A stretch of DNA of 24,478 bases from DASRCB01 sp035653295 (GTDB lineage Bacteria; Acidobacteriota; Terriglobia; Bryobacterales; Bryobacteraceae), in NCBI GenBank assembly GCA_035653295.1, contig DASRCB010000323.1, positions 1-24,478 of the forward strand, written 5' to 3'. The position numbers and the translations under genes are program-made. Positions 1 through 7,974 of this stretch are shown here, in pieces. Numbering within the stretch: position 1 is the first letter of the stretch; each line of letters opens with the position of its first letter. The notes beneath the pieces are model-generated. The model was not told where the DNA came from. It ran no database searches and saw only the letters and a program-made list of their open reading frames with translations.

Positions 1-393
1 GACAACAGCTGGGCGTATTTCAACCTGGCGCTGATCAACGATACGGACGGGCACACCTACGATTTCGGGCGCGAAGTCAGTTACTACCACGGCTACGAGG
101 ATGGCGAGTCCTGGTCGGAGGGCTCGAACCACGACAGCGCCACCATTCCCGCCGTGCCGCCGGGGCGGTATTATCTGAGGATCGAGCCTGAGCTGAACGA
201 CAAGCAGACCTCCGATCTGCGCTATGAAGTGGCGGTGCGCCGCGGGGTGGCATCGTACGGCATTTTTGGGCTGGCGGCTGTGCTGCTGCTGATCCCGCCG
301 ATCATCGGAACCATCAAGCGCGGAAGCTTCGAGGCCGCGCGCTGGCGCGAGAGCGACTACGCGCCATCGATCCTCAGCGGAGGCGACGATTGA
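1..393 (+). CDS. DUF4178-type membrane-anchored protein, C-terminal part
   Basis: This reading frame is open from the first base and ends at TGA 391-393, so the N-terminus lies outside the window; 130 residues are visible. They contain a Tyr/Gly/Glu-rich stretch (SYYHGYEDGESWSEGS) and a PPGRYYLRIEPE strand. One hydrophobic segment, SYGIFGLAAVLLLIPPIIGTI, follows, then a short charged tail. My recollection is that this end, together with the DUF350 and spermidine-synthase neighbours, is typical of DUF4178-domain proteins. The DUF4178 domain itself is not in view, so the family name is inferred. The likely topology is a beta-rich extracytoplasmic or cytoplasmic domain held by one C-terminal helix. 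The stop overlaps the TTG start of the next gene (TTGA), which suggests translational coupling. The molecular function is unknown. Confidence 0.6.
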   Translation, partial: DNSWAYFNLALINDTDGHTYDFGREVSYYHGYEDGESWSEGSNHDSATIPAVPPGRYYLRIEPELNDKQTSDLRYEVAVRRGVASYGIFGLAAVLLLIPPIIGTIKRGSFEAARWRESDYAPSILSGGDD

Positions 394-578
394 GATCGCA
401 CCCGTTCTTTCTGCTGTACGGCATTCTTATTCTCGCGCTGACCGGCATGGCTGAGTACCGCGGCTTCACCTTTTCGCGCATCAACGAGCAGAAGGTTATA
501 CCCAAAACGGTGCGCGACAACCCGGGCGCTTACCGTTCCCATTACGGCTTTTTCCCTCGCTATATAGGAGGAAAGTGA
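390..578 (+). CDS. small single-pass membrane protein (62 aa)
   Basis: The 62-aa protein starts at TTG 390-392, overlapping the upstream stop as TTGA, so it is probably translated by coupling. Residues 5-20 (PFFLLYGILILALTGM) form one membrane helix. The following soluble part ends in a VRDNPGAYRSHYGFF-type segment rich in Tyr, Phe and Arg. I do not recognise a named domain. Its fixed place between the DUF4178-type and DUF350 genes, with the same strand and no spacing, supports it as a real component of that set. There is no ATG alternative that keeps the membrane helix. The function is unknown; a structural or assembly partner of the DUF350 protein is a guess. Confidence 0.7.
   Translation: MRSHPFFLLYGILILALTGMAEYRGFTFSRINEQKVIPKTVRDNPGAYRSHYGFFPRYIGGK
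566..571 (+). promoter_or_regulatory. strong Shine-Dalgarno of the DUF350 gene
   Basis: AGGAGG lies 8 bases before ATG 580. It is the clearest ribosome binding site in this cluster and fixes the start of the DUF350 gene. The two upstream starts lack such a site. Confidence 0.8.
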
Positions 579-579
579 C

Positions 580-792
580 ATGAACGACTTTCATCCCATG
601 TACATTGTGAACGCGGTGATCTATGCCGCAGTGGGCATTCTCATCTTTGTCGCGGCTTTCGTGATCCTCGACAAAATAACGCCGTACCACCTGTGGAAGG
701 AGATCGTCGAAGACAAGAACCTGGCGCTGGCCATCCTGCTGGGAGCCATGTCCATTGGCATGTGCATCATCATCGCCGCGGCCGTGCACTGA
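580..792 (+). CDS. DUF350 family membrane protein
   Basis: This is a 70-aa, very hydrophobic protein with two membrane helices (about residues 9-31 and 48-68) separated by a polar segment containing HLWKEIVEDKNLA. The length, the N-terminal asparagine/alanine-rich helix and the ExxNxAxAILLGA pattern fit a single DUF350 unit. Larger family members carry two such units. DUF350 proteins are integral inner-membrane proteins of unknown function that often sit beside DUF4178 and spermidine-synthase-like genes, and in some genomes near PspA-type envelope-stress genes. The same partners are present here. The start is fixed by AGGAGG at 566-571. The gene begins two bases after the upstream stop, so it belongs to the same operon. 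Confidence 0.85.
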   Translation: MNDFHPMYIVNAVIYAAVGILIFVAAFVILDKITPYHLWKEIVEDKNLALAILLGAMSIGMCIIIAAAVH

Positions 793-850
793 TGTTACCG
801 GCTGATTGCACCGCAGGCGGGCCCAGGGCCCACTCCACGATGTCAAGCGC

Positions 851-2347
851 ATGCCGGTAGCCTTTTTCCTTTCGGTATTCCTGATCGCCGCGTGCGGACT
901 CATTTATGAGCTGATTGCCGGCACGCTGGCCAGCTATCTGCTGGGCGACAGCGTTTTGCAGTTCTCCACCGTCATCGGCTGCTACCTGTTCGCTATGGGC
1001 ATCGGAAGCTGGATGTCCAAATTCATCTCGCGCGGGCTGGTGGCGCGCTTCGTATCGATCGAACTGATGGTCGGGCTGGTGGGCGGATTCTCGTCCTCCA
1101 TGCTGTTCCTCGCCTTCGCCTACACGCAGGCGTTCCGGCTGCTGCTCTATTTCGTTGTGATCGCCATCGGCGTGCTGGTGGGCCTCGAGATTCCGCTGCT
1201 GATGCGCATTCTGAAGGACCGGCTCCAGTTTCGCGAACTGATTGCCCGCGTTCTGACGTTCGATTATCTGGGCGCACTCGGCGCGTCTATCCTGTTCCCT
1301 GTCTGGCTGGTTCCGAAGCTGGGACTGGTGCGCGCGGCGCTGCTGTTCGGCTTCATGAACGCGGGCGTAGCGCTGTGGTCCACGTGGCTGTTTCGCGAGC
1401 AAATCGGGCGGGTGATCGCGCTGCGGACCGCCTGCATTGCCGTTTTCGGCGCTTTGACCGTGGGCGTACTGTACGCGAATACGATCTCTTCGGCCGCCGA
1501 CAACCAGCTGTACGCGGATGACGTGATCTTCAGCCGGCAGACGCGTTATCAGCGCATCGTGCTGACGAAATGGAAGGACGACCTGCGGCTCTTCCTCAAT
1601 CAGCACCTGCAGTTCAGTTCGCGCGATGAGTACCGTTACCACGAGGCGCTGGTGCATCCCGGGCTCGCGGCATTGCCGAATGCGCGGCGCGTGCTTGTTC
1701 TCGGCGGCGGCGACGGACTCGCCGTGCGCGAGATCCTGAAATATTCAAACGTCGAAAGCGTCACGCTGGTGGATCTCGACCCCGAGATGACGCACCTGTT
1801 CTCCAAGCATCCGGTGTTGAGCGCCCTGAATCAGCATTCGCTGACAAACCATCGCGTGCACGTGATCAACGCAGACGCGTTTATATGGCTGGATCAGAAC
1901 GAGCTGCAGTTCGATTTCGCCGTGGTCGATTTTCCCGATCCCACCAGTTATGCGCTGGGGAAGCTGTACACGGTCGCGTTTTACCGGCTGCTGTCGCATC
2001 ACCTGGCGCGGGGCGGGCTGGCGGTGGTGCAAAGCACATCGCCACTGTTTGCCCGGCAGTCGTACTGGTGCATCGATGAGACGCTGAAAGCGGCCGGGTT
2101 TCGCACCTGGCCGTATCACGTCTATGTGCCATCGTTCGGGGAGTGGGGTTTCATGCTGGCCGGACTGGAGGACTACGAACAGCCGGGCCTGCTTCCGAGT
2201 GGACTGCGGTTTCTGTCAGTTCGAAACCTGCCCGAGCTGTTCGTGTTCCCGAACGATATGCTCCCGGTTTCCGCCGAGCCGAACCGGCTGAACACGCAGA
2301 TTCTGGTGCGCTATTACGAGCAGGATTGGAAAGATATCGCGCACTGA
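851..2347 (+). CDS. membrane-embedded spermidine-synthase-like protein
   Basis: The 498-aa protein has about seven membrane helices in residues 1-210 followed by a Rossmann aminopropyltransferase domain (about 225-440). Visible signatures are YQRI (233-236), YHE (263-265), GGGDG (285-289, nucleotide loop), DLDPEM (309-314) and DFPDPTS (360-366, active-site region). Classical spermidine synthases are soluble and about 280-300 aa. This fused membrane form is a separate clade whose substrate is not established, so putrescine should not be assumed. I chose ATG 851 because the protein then opens directly with a membrane helix (PVAFFLSVFLIAACGLIYEL). A TTG at 806 would add 15 arginine-rich residues. 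No convincing ribosome site precedes either start. It follows the DUF350 gene by 58 bases and probably ends the operon. Its stop is 6 bases from that of the convergent acetyltransferase gene. Confidence 0.85.
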   Translation: MPVAFFLSVFLIAACGLIYELIAGTLASYLLGDSVLQFSTVIGCYLFAMGIGSWMSKFISRGLVARFVSIELMVGLVGGFSSSMLFLAFAYTQAFRLLLYFVVIAIGVLVGLEIPLLMRILKDRLQFRELIARVLTFDYLGALGASILFPVWLVPKLGLVRAALLFGFMNAGVALWSTWLFREQIGRVIALRTACIAVFGALTVGVLYANTISSAADNQLYADDVIFSRQTRYQRIVLTKWKDDLRLFLNQHLQFSSRDEYRYHEALVHPGLAALPNARRVLVLGGGDGLAVREILKYSNVESVTLVDLDPEMTHLFSKHPVLSALNQHSLTNHRVHVINADAFIWLDQNELQFDFAVVDFPDPTSYALGKLYTVAFYRLLSHHLARGGLAVVQSTSPLFARQSYWCIDETLKAAGFRTWPYHVYVPSFGEWGFMLAGLEDYEQPGLLPSGLRFLSVRNLPELFVFPNDMLPVSAEPNRLNTQILVRYYEQDWKDIAH

Positions 2348-2353
2348 CGGGCT

Positions 2354-3241
2354 TCAGCACAGAATGGACGGCAGCCACGCGCCCCGCGGCTCGTTGTACA
2401 AGCCGATGGTCATCAGGGTCATCGGCTCGACGACGCGCAGGCCGTGCGCGAGGCACCACTGGAACAGGACCGAGTTGCGGATGGGCACGAGCATGCCCGC
2501 ACCGGCGAATGAGCCGGCCGCCGCGATCAGGGCCTGAAGATCGAGGTTCGTTTCGGCAACGGCGTGGCCGAAAAAGCCGAGTGTGCTCGCGTACGCGGTG
2601 ATATGTCCACGCGCTTCGCAGACGACGGCCGAGCCCTCTTTAATGAGATCGGCCAGTTCCCCGGCGCGGTCATGTCCATGAACCTGGCGGCACAGGCGGC
2701 TGCATTCGTCGATATCGGACGCCGTCGCCCTGCGCACGGTGTAACCCTCCATGCGCTGTCCGATGGCCGGACCGTTCATCACGGCCAGCGGCTCGCGCGC
2801 TTCGAATCCCATGGACGCATACAGCGACATGGAAACGGTGTTGAACGCAGCCTGCACGAGGCGAATTCCGGCAGCCTGACGCCGGTGCGCGCTGTCGAGC
2901 ACCGCGTTCATCAGCGCCCGCCCGACTCCGCGGCTTTGCGCTTTCGGATCGACGGTAATGGGACCGATACCCGCAACCGGGCCTCGCAGGTCAACGCAGT
3001 TGCTGCCGACGATACGGTCCTCCACTTCGGCTACGAAGCATTCGAGACCCGGATGCGAGAACATGCGCGTAAGCAGCCCTCGCGCCGCTTCGGCGCCCGG
3101 GATCTCGCAGGCGAATCCATGGTCGGCATTGATCCTGTGAAATGCCTCGTAACAAATGTCGCCGCATCGCGGAGCATCCTCGGGAACGGCGCGGCGGATC
3201 GAAACGGCATCTATAGCTCGAGCAGGTGATTGCGTGGCCAA
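2354..3241 (-). CDS. tandem GNAT-family N-acetyltransferase
   Basis: The 295-aa protein has an N-terminal GNAT domain (about 13-150). Its acetyl-CoA loop reads DPKAQSRGVGRAL at 98-110, followed by the NTVSMSLYASMGF helix and strand near 134-146. A second, degenerate GNAT-like domain occupies about 166-295, ending in PMTLMTIGLYNEPRGAW. That C-terminal pattern matches the Acetyltransf_18 type of domain. The family transfers acetyl from acetyl-CoA to an amine; the acceptor cannot be read from the sequence. The protein is cytoplasmic, with no signal peptide. The start is TTG at 3239-3241, supported by GAGGAGT about ten bases upstream; no ATG or GTG would preserve the first domain. It is a single gene, convergent with the spermidine-synthase-like gene and 39 bases downstream of the esterase gene on the same strand. 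Confidence 0.88.
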   Translation of the reverse strand: MATQSPARAIDAVSIRRAVPEDAPRCGDICYEAFHRINADHGFACEIPGAEAARGLLTRMFSHPGLECFVAEVEDRIVGSNCVDLRGPVAGIGPITVDPKAQSRGVGRALMNAVLDSAHRRQAAGIRLVQAAFNTVSMSLYASMGFEAREPLAVMNGPAIGQRMEGYTVRRATASDIDECSRLCRQVHGHDRAGELADLIKEGSAVVCEARGHITAYASTLGFFGHAVAETNLDLQALIAAAGSFAGAGMLVPIRNSVLFQWCLAHGLRVVEPMTLMTIGLYNEPRGAWLPSILC

Positions 3242-3280
3242 AACGTGGTTACTCCTCGGGCTGCCATCTTAACAAAGCGG

Positions 3281-5050
3281 CTAGAGGGCAGGCTTTGGGA
3301 GCTTCAATGGCTTCCACGGCAGGTAACCCTGGCGGCGGACACGGCGCCGGAAGACCTTATCTACAGCGGTTACGTAGAGGGTATCCAGCCGCGGCCCGCC
3401 GAGGACCACGTTGGACGGCGCGCCGCCTGGCGGCAGCCGCAGAACTCCGGTCACGCGGCCGACCTGGTCAACGATCTGAATGCCGCTTTTGGTAGCCACG
3501 AAGAGGTCGCCGTCGGTGTCGAAGACCATGCCATCGGCCCAGGCATTTACAGCCTTGCCGTCGTCGGTCAGGGGCAGCTCCAGCCGGCAGAACGGCTCGC
3601 CGTTGACCAGGCTGCCGCCGGGCTGGATCTGAAATGACCAGACCCAGCGGGTGGAGCTGTCGGCCACGAACAGCATGCGCTCGTCGGGAGAAAGGCGAAC
3701 TCCGTTAAAGAAGTTGAGGCCTTCGAAGGCGGCGCGGCGATTGCCGGTGGAATCGATGAACCAGACCTTCTTCGCGGCCGGATCCGTGAACCAGATCTCG
3801 CCGCGGCTGGTAACGGCGAGATCGTTGGAGCCGACGTCTTCCGCGAGGATCTTTTCGGCTCCGTCCGGAGACCACGCGACGACACGCCTGCGGCCGTTCT
3901 GAGCAGCATAGAGCCGTTCGCCGGCATCGAACATCAGCCCACTCGTCCCGCCGGCGTCCTCACGAAAGAGGGCGACCTTACCGGTCTGCGCGTCCACGCG
4001 GTAAACGCGGCTCTTCGCCACATCGACGAAGAAGACGTTCCCGTCCGCATCGACGGCCGGACCTTCTGTGAAACCGTAACCGGCGCCGACCAGTTCCCAG
4101 CCGGCTCCGGGATCGATGATTTTCTGCACGTTCCCAAAGCCGGCGTGAGGATCGCCCGACGCAGAGGCAGCGGGAGGGGCCAGCGCGATCGATTTCGGCC
4201 AGTCACGCCAAAGCCAGCGCAGCGCGTCGGGCAGGATCGATGCGCCGTGTTTGCCATTATGGCCTTCCGTACCCGTGACGAACTTGTAATCGTAGCCGGC
4301 GTATTGGAGAGCCGAGGCCAGATCCTGATTGGCCATCCACCAGCTCCCGGCGAAGATATCCAGATCGTGATTGCCGTCCTGAAGGAAGATGCGCACGGGC
4401 GCCGGCTCCAACTTACGCACGAGGTCAGGCCAGACGTTCCCGCCGCGCAGATCGGTGAAGCTGCCGACGAAGCTCAGCACGCGGCGGAAGGCATCCGGGC
4501 GGAGCATGGCGGAGGTGAAAGCGGCGATGCCGCCGGAGCTGATACCGGCAATAGCGTGGTCATTCGGGTCGGCGGAGATGTTCCATTTTTTCGCCACTTC
4601 GGGCAGGATCTCTTCAGTAAGAAAGCGCGTGTAGCGATCGTCGACGGAATCGTATTCATAGCTGCGGTTGAATCGCGCGGGTTCGTCGCCGCCTGCGCCC
4701 GGCAGGACGCCGGGGTTGATGAATACGCCGATGGTTACCGGCATGGCGCCGGAATTAATGAGGTTATCGAAGACAATGGGCACGCGCCACGAACCGTCCT
4801 CCTTCGCGTACCCGCTCCCATCCTGGAAGACCATAATGCAGGCGGGCTTGCGCGCGTCATATTGTGCGGGCACATACACCCAGTAATCGCGCACGCTGCC
4901 GGGAAAGATGCGGGGGCTGGTCCACGTAAAGTGCTCCATGGCGCCGTGCGGCACACCGGGGTGGGGCTGCGAATCGGGGCCGAGAACGTAATCATCGGCG
5001 CACGCGGCGGCGGCAAAGAGCAGGACGAACGTGAACGGAACTCTGGTCAT
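3281..5050 (-). CDS. secreted esterase fused to SMP-30/gluconolactonase domain
   Basis: The 589-aa two-domain protein has a signal peptide (about 1-18, ending AAACA). Residues 40-285 form an alpha/beta-hydrolase of the esterase D / enterochelin-esterase type. The nucleophile elbow GISSGG (169-174) makes Ser171 the likely nucleophile, FLQDGNHD lies at 222-229, and His264 or His268 in EGHNGKHG may be the catalytic base. Residues 305-575 form an SMP-30/gluconolactonase/LRE beta-propeller with expected metal ligands Glu329 (FTEGP), Asn449 (FFNGV) and Asp506 (WADGM). I start at ATG 5050, which places the signal peptide at the N-terminus; a longer frame to 5197 would bury it behind 49 residues. One polypeptide may cleave an ester and then a sugar lactone, but the substrate is unknown. 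It is transcribed divergently from the DUF1259 gene across 79 bases. Confidence 0.85.
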   Translation of the reverse strand: MTRVPFTFVLLFAAAACADDYVLGPDSQPHPGVPHGAMEHFTWTSPRIFPGSVRDYWVYVPAQYDARKPACIMVFQDGSGYAKEDGSWRVPIVFDNLINSGAMPVTIGVFINPGVLPGAGGDEPARFNRSYEYDSVDDRYTRFLTEEILPEVAKKWNISADPNDHAIAGISSGGIAAFTSAMLRPDAFRRVLSFVGSFTDLRGGNVWPDLVRKLEPAPVRIFLQDGNHDLDIFAGSWWMANQDLASALQYAGYDYKFVTGTEGHNGKHGASILPDALRWLWRDWPKSIALAPPAASASGDPHAGFGNVQKIIDPGAGWELVGAGYGFTEGPAVDADGNVFFVDVAKSRVYRVDAQTGKVALFREDAGGTSGLMFDAGERLYAAQNGRRRVVAWSPDGAEKILAEDVGSNDLAVTSRGEIWFTDPAAKKVWFIDSTGNRRAAFEGLNFFNGVRLSPDERMLFVADSSTRWVWSFQIQPGGSLVNGEPFCRLELPLTDDGKAVNAWADGMVFDTDGDLFVATKSGIQIVDQVGRVTGVLRLPPGGAPSNVVLGGPRLDTLYVTAVDKVFRRRVRRQGYLPWKPLKLPKPAL

Positions 5051-5129
5051 GGCAGCGATGCCGATTGTATCGAACCAATCATTACCGTAAGAATGAACGG
5101 TCCCGCGCAGAGGCGAGTCTAAGCGGCTG

Positions 5130-6044
5130 ATGCGTCTTGTTGAAATGAGCGGCCGTCGCGCCGTCTGGTTCGCGGTACCCGCGGTGCTTGCTTTCACGCT
5201 GTTACCAGCTAGGGTATTCGCGGCGCCGTCCTGGCAAAGTCAGGTTGACGCTGTCCTGGGAATGCAGGGGATGCAGATGCCCGGGGGAGTGTTGCGTTTC
5301 GATTACCCGCGCACGAACCTGTATCCGATCGTCTTCGGACATCCCACTTTGCCTCAGTTGGTGGAGGATGGATACGCCGCATTCGTGCAGGGCGGATCGG
5401 GCGTGCTCGCCGTAATCGAAGTCCCGCTGCTGGAGGCCGAGGTCAACCCTTTCATCGCCGCTATGGAGCAGGGCGGGTGGAAAACGTCGGCGGTTCACAA
5501 CCACGTCATCGAGGGCTGGCCGGTGATTATCTTCGTTCACGCGAATGCCGTGGGCGATCCGGTGCAACTGGCCCAGAGGTTCCGCAACGCGATCTCGCAA
5601 ACGGGGCTTCCGCCCATCAATGACGATAACTCGCAGGACAGCGACGATACGGCTCCCGGGATCGACACCGCCACAATCCAAAGCCTGATTGGTGGAACGG
5701 AGCAGGCGCTCGACGGGGTGTGGGAGGCTACAGTCGATTTCCCCGGAACGGTGACCATTCTCGGCGTCAATGCGCCCGGCGATATGGGGCCGGAAAATGA
5801 GTTCCACTTCCAGCCAACCGGTGGAGGCAATGCGGCAAGCGTGGCGGAGATCTGTGTTACCGGAGCACAGGTGGACACGGTGATACGAACGCTGAAGGCG
5901 AACGGCTTTCAGGTGACTGCGCTCCACAACCACTGGACTCAGGACAACCCTCACCTGTTTTTCGTGCACTCCTGGAAGGTCGACAACGCCGTGGCCATGG
6001 CTCGCGTGTATCAGACCATCCTTAAACAGATCGGTGCGCAGTAA
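5130..6044 (+). CDS. secreted LppY/LpqO-like protein, tandem DUF1259 domains
   Basis: The 304-aa protein has a signal peptide (cleavage near ARVFAAPS, residues 28-33) and two tandem copies of the LppY/LpqO (DUF1259) fold, about 35-160 and 180-302. Each copy ends in the same His pattern. Copy 1 has AVHNH (121-125) with His137 in IIFVHA. Copy 2 has ALHNH (264-268) with His280 in LFFVHS. The repeated HxH plus a downstream His looks like a metal site, but this is inference; the family has no assigned activity. The protein probably acts outside the cytoplasmic membrane. ATG 5130 is used; ATG 5145 in the same frame would give an equally good signal peptide. The PEP-CTERM gene follows 13 bases after its stop, so the two are likely co-transcribed. 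Confidence 0.82.
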   Translation: MRLVEMSGRRAVWFAVPAVLAFTLLPARVFAAPSWQSQVDAVLGMQGMQMPGGVLRFDYPRTNLYPIVFGHPTLPQLVEDGYAAFVQGGSGVLAVIEVPLLEAEVNPFIAAMEQGGWKTSAVHNHVIEGWPVIIFVHANAVGDPVQLAQRFRNAISQTGLPPINDDNSQDSDDTAPGIDTATIQSLIGGTEQALDGVWEATVDFPGTVTILGVNAPGDMGPENEFHFQPTGGGNAASVAEICVTGAQVDTVIRTLKANGFQVTALHNHWTQDNPHLFFVHSWKVDNAVAMARVYQTILKQIGAQ

Positions 6045-6057
6045 CCAAGGGAGTCAC

Positions 6058-6783
6058 ATGAGACGAGCATTGATCATTACGGCGGCCCTGAGTGTTATTC
6101 CGGCGTTCGCCAGCGCCGTTTCTTCAGCTACAGTCGCGGTTAGCAACGGCACAGGAACGCCGTGTTTCCAAAGTTCGCCGGGAACGCCACCGCTTACCTG
6201 CACTACGGGGGATGGAACGGCGAATGCGTCCGCGTCGGCATCGTTCGGAAATCTCGTCGCTCTTGCCGCCGAGACGACCACACCAGGGGCGGTGGGCGGC
6301 AGCGCCATGGCAAGCTCGAACGCCAGCTTCGATGAAATGGTGATCATCACCGGCGGAACAGGTTCGGGAACCGCGATCGGCAACTACGAGATTTCGCTCA
6401 CCAGCACGGGGGCGATTTTCCCGGTGGCCACAATCGCAATCGGCCAGGGTTCCATGTCGGCCAACTACTGCTCCGCGCAGGACACCAGAAGCGGCTGCGG
6501 AACGCCCAGCAATTCGGATGTTTTTTCAGGACCGGTGACGCTGTCGTCGTCCTTCACCTATGGCGTTCCGTTCACGCTTTCGGGGTCGCTCGGCGCAATC
6601 GCTGCTTCGCCTGGCGACCAGAGTGCGGCGGCAACTCTCACTTTCACCGGCTTCACCGATCAGACCGGAAAGGCGCTCGCATTCGCGCTTGTCGCGGTTC
6701 CCGAACCGGGCGCCGCCGGAACCATGCTGGGCGCGGCGGCGGTCCTTTTTCTGATTGGGACGCTGCGGCGCCGTACGCGGTGA
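6058..6783 (+). CDS. PEP-CTERM sorting-domain protein
   Basis: The 241-aa exported protein has a signal peptide (about 1-20) and a Ser/Thr/Gly/Ala-rich low-complexity body with four Cys (residues 36, 48, 138, 147). Its C-terminal sorting signal consists of VPEP at 214-217, a short membrane helix (about 221-235) and RRRTR at the end. PEP-CTERM tails are recognised by exosortase in exopolysaccharide-producing bacteria, with cleavage near the PEP motif; no exosortase is in this window. The start ATG 6058 is preceded by AAGGGAG at good spacing, while a longer frame from 6034 overlaps the upstream gene and lacks support. It probably works at the cell surface. Co-transcription with the DUF1259 gene is likely. 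The body resembles no domain I recognise. Confidence 0.85.
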   Translation: MRRALIITAALSVIPAFASAVSSATVAVSNGTGTPCFQSSPGTPPLTCTTGDGTANASASASFGNLVALAAETTTPGAVGGSAMASSNASFDEMVIITGGTGSGTAIGNYEISLTSTGAIFPVATIAIGQGSMSANYCSAQDTRSGCGTPSNSDVFSGPVTLSSSFTYGVPFTLSGSLGAIAASPGDQSAAATLTFTGFTDQTGKALAFALVAVPEPGAAGTMLGAAAVLFLIGTLRRRTR

Positions 6784-6795
6784 GCCGGCGCCGCA
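6764..6795. terminator. inverted repeat between convergent genes
   Basis: A perfect 10-bp inverted repeat (TGCGGCGCCG at 6764-6773, CGGCGCCGCA at 6786-6795, 12-base loop) spans the stop of the PEP-CTERM gene. It ends before the stop of the histidine kinase. The position suits a bidirectional terminator for convergent genes. There is no real T-tract on either side, so it may be Rho-assisted or a GC-rich coincidence. Confidence 0.4.
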
Positions 6796-6801
6796 CCCGT
6801 T

Positions 6802-7830
6802 TCACTGACTCGCGCTGCCGCGGCTCGCGCTGTGCGGGAAGGTGAGCCGCACGCGGGTTCCTCCATCGGACCGGATCTCGAAAGACGCGCCGACCTGTTC
6901 GGACAGCGTGCGCACCAGCCGCAGGCCCAGCGATCTCACGGTTGCCGGATCCAGGCCGGCGGGCAGTCCTACTCCGTTGTCGGAGACAATGAGCTGCCCC
7001 TGGGCATGGGCGTCAACCTGGAACGCGATGCGGATTTCGCCCGCGCGCTCATCGGGGAAAGCGTACTTCAGCGAATTCGAGACCAGTTCGTTGATGATGA
7101 GTCCAAACGGCACGGCCAGGTCCATATTGAGGCGAAGCGACCCGAGGTCGGTCACCAGGCGAATGCGGTCGCCGCCGACGCCGTACGAACGGAACAGGTG
7201 CTGGGCGAGTTGCGCCACATACTCCTGGAAGTCCACCTGCGATAAATCGTCGGATTCGTAGAGCGTCTCGTGCAGCAGCGCCATTGAGTGGACGCGGTTC
7301 TGGCTTTCGCTGAAGAGCCGGCGCGTCTGTGGATCGCGAACGCCGCGCGACTGCAGGCCGAGAAGGCTGGAGACTACCTGCAGGTTGTTCTTGACCCGGT
7401 GGTGAATCTCACGCAGCAGCGCTTCCTTCTCCCGCAGCGCATTCCGGATTTTATCCTCGGCGAGGGTGCGCGTGGTCACATCGCGCAGAATCACGGAGTA
7501 CATTCGCTGGGATCCGACATCGACCTTCGAAATGGAAGCCTCGGCCGGAAACTCGTCGCCGTTTTTCCTGCGGCCCAGGATCTCGCGGCGCTCGCCCATG
7601 CGGCGCGCCGTGACGGCGCCCTCGCCGAACTGAGTAATGTGGCGGTGGTGAGCAGCCGAAAATCGTTCCGGGAGGAGAAGGTCCAGCGTGCGTCCCCGCA
7701 CTTCAGCCGCGGAGTAACCGAAAATGCGCTCGGCGCCGCGATTGAAGACGACGATGCGCTGCTGCTGGTCCACGGAGATGATGGCGTCATCGGCGAGATC
7801 GAGGATCTTCGCCAGAATATCGGAAGTCAT
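6802..7830 (-). CDS. PAS-domain histidine kinase, HisKA_2 type
   Basis: The 342-aa cytoplasmic sensor kinase has a PAS domain (about 5-120: DDAIISVDQQQRIVVFN, then RRKNGDEFPAEASI). The HisKA_2 dimerisation helix carries REIHHRVKNNLQ (140-151), where His144 is the likely phosphorylation site. An HATPase domain (about 235-335) shows the N box NELVSNSLKYAF (247-258) and G1 box DNGVGLP (284-290). HisKA_2 kinases often signal light, redox or general stress; there is no transmembrane segment, so the signal would be intracellular. No haem or flavin-binding residues are evident in the PAS domain. No response regulator gene is adjacent, so it is an orphan. ATG 7830 is the only good start; a ribosome site is not visible. 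A TACAAT at 7930-7935 on this strand could be its -10 box. Confidence 0.88.
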   Translation of the reverse strand: MTSDILAKILDLADDAIISVDQQQRIVVFNRGAERIFGYSAAEVRGRTLDLLLPERFSAAHHRHITQFGEGAVTARRMGERREILGRRKNGDEFPAEASISKVDVGSQRMYSVILRDVTTRTLAEDKIRNALREKEALLREIHHRVKNNLQVVSSLLGLQSRGVRDPQTRRLFSESQNRVHSMALLHETLYESDDLSQVDFQEYVAQLAQHLFRSYGVGGDRIRLVTDLGSLRLNMDLAVPFGLIINELVSNSLKYAFPDERAGEIRIAFQVDAHAQGQLIVSDNGVGLPAGLDPATVRSLGLRLVRTLSEQVGASFEIRSDGGTRVRLTFPHSASRGSASQ

Positions 7831-7874
7831 CTGAATTGGGTTGGCGCGCTCACGGGGTTGCGTGCATTGAGTCG

Positions 7875-7894
7875 TGTCCGTTGGCGGTCGGACA
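7875..7894. repeat. short inverted repeat in the kinase upstream region
   Basis: TGTCCG (7875-7880) and CGGACA (7889-7894) form a perfect 6-bp inverted repeat with an 8-base spacer. It lies between the histidine kinase start and the end of the TPR operon. It could be a regulator site for the kinase or part of the operon 3' end. There is no T-tract. It is short enough to occur by chance. Confidence 0.3.
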
Positions 7895-7974
7895 TTTCTC
7901 AGCGTTTTCGATGAAGCGCCATTTCGATCATTGTAACGGAACTGACTAACTGGCTCAGCCCGACCGGACCCGCG

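Noticed and set aside
5064..5069. TACAAT as -10 box of the esterase gene
   Set aside because: The start site would fall about seven bases before ATG 5050 and no -35 box is present, so it is probably chance.
4145..5122. 325-codon plus-strand frame opposite the esterase fusion
   Set aside because: The minus strand has a signal peptide and intact catalytic motifs, so the plus frame is a shadow.
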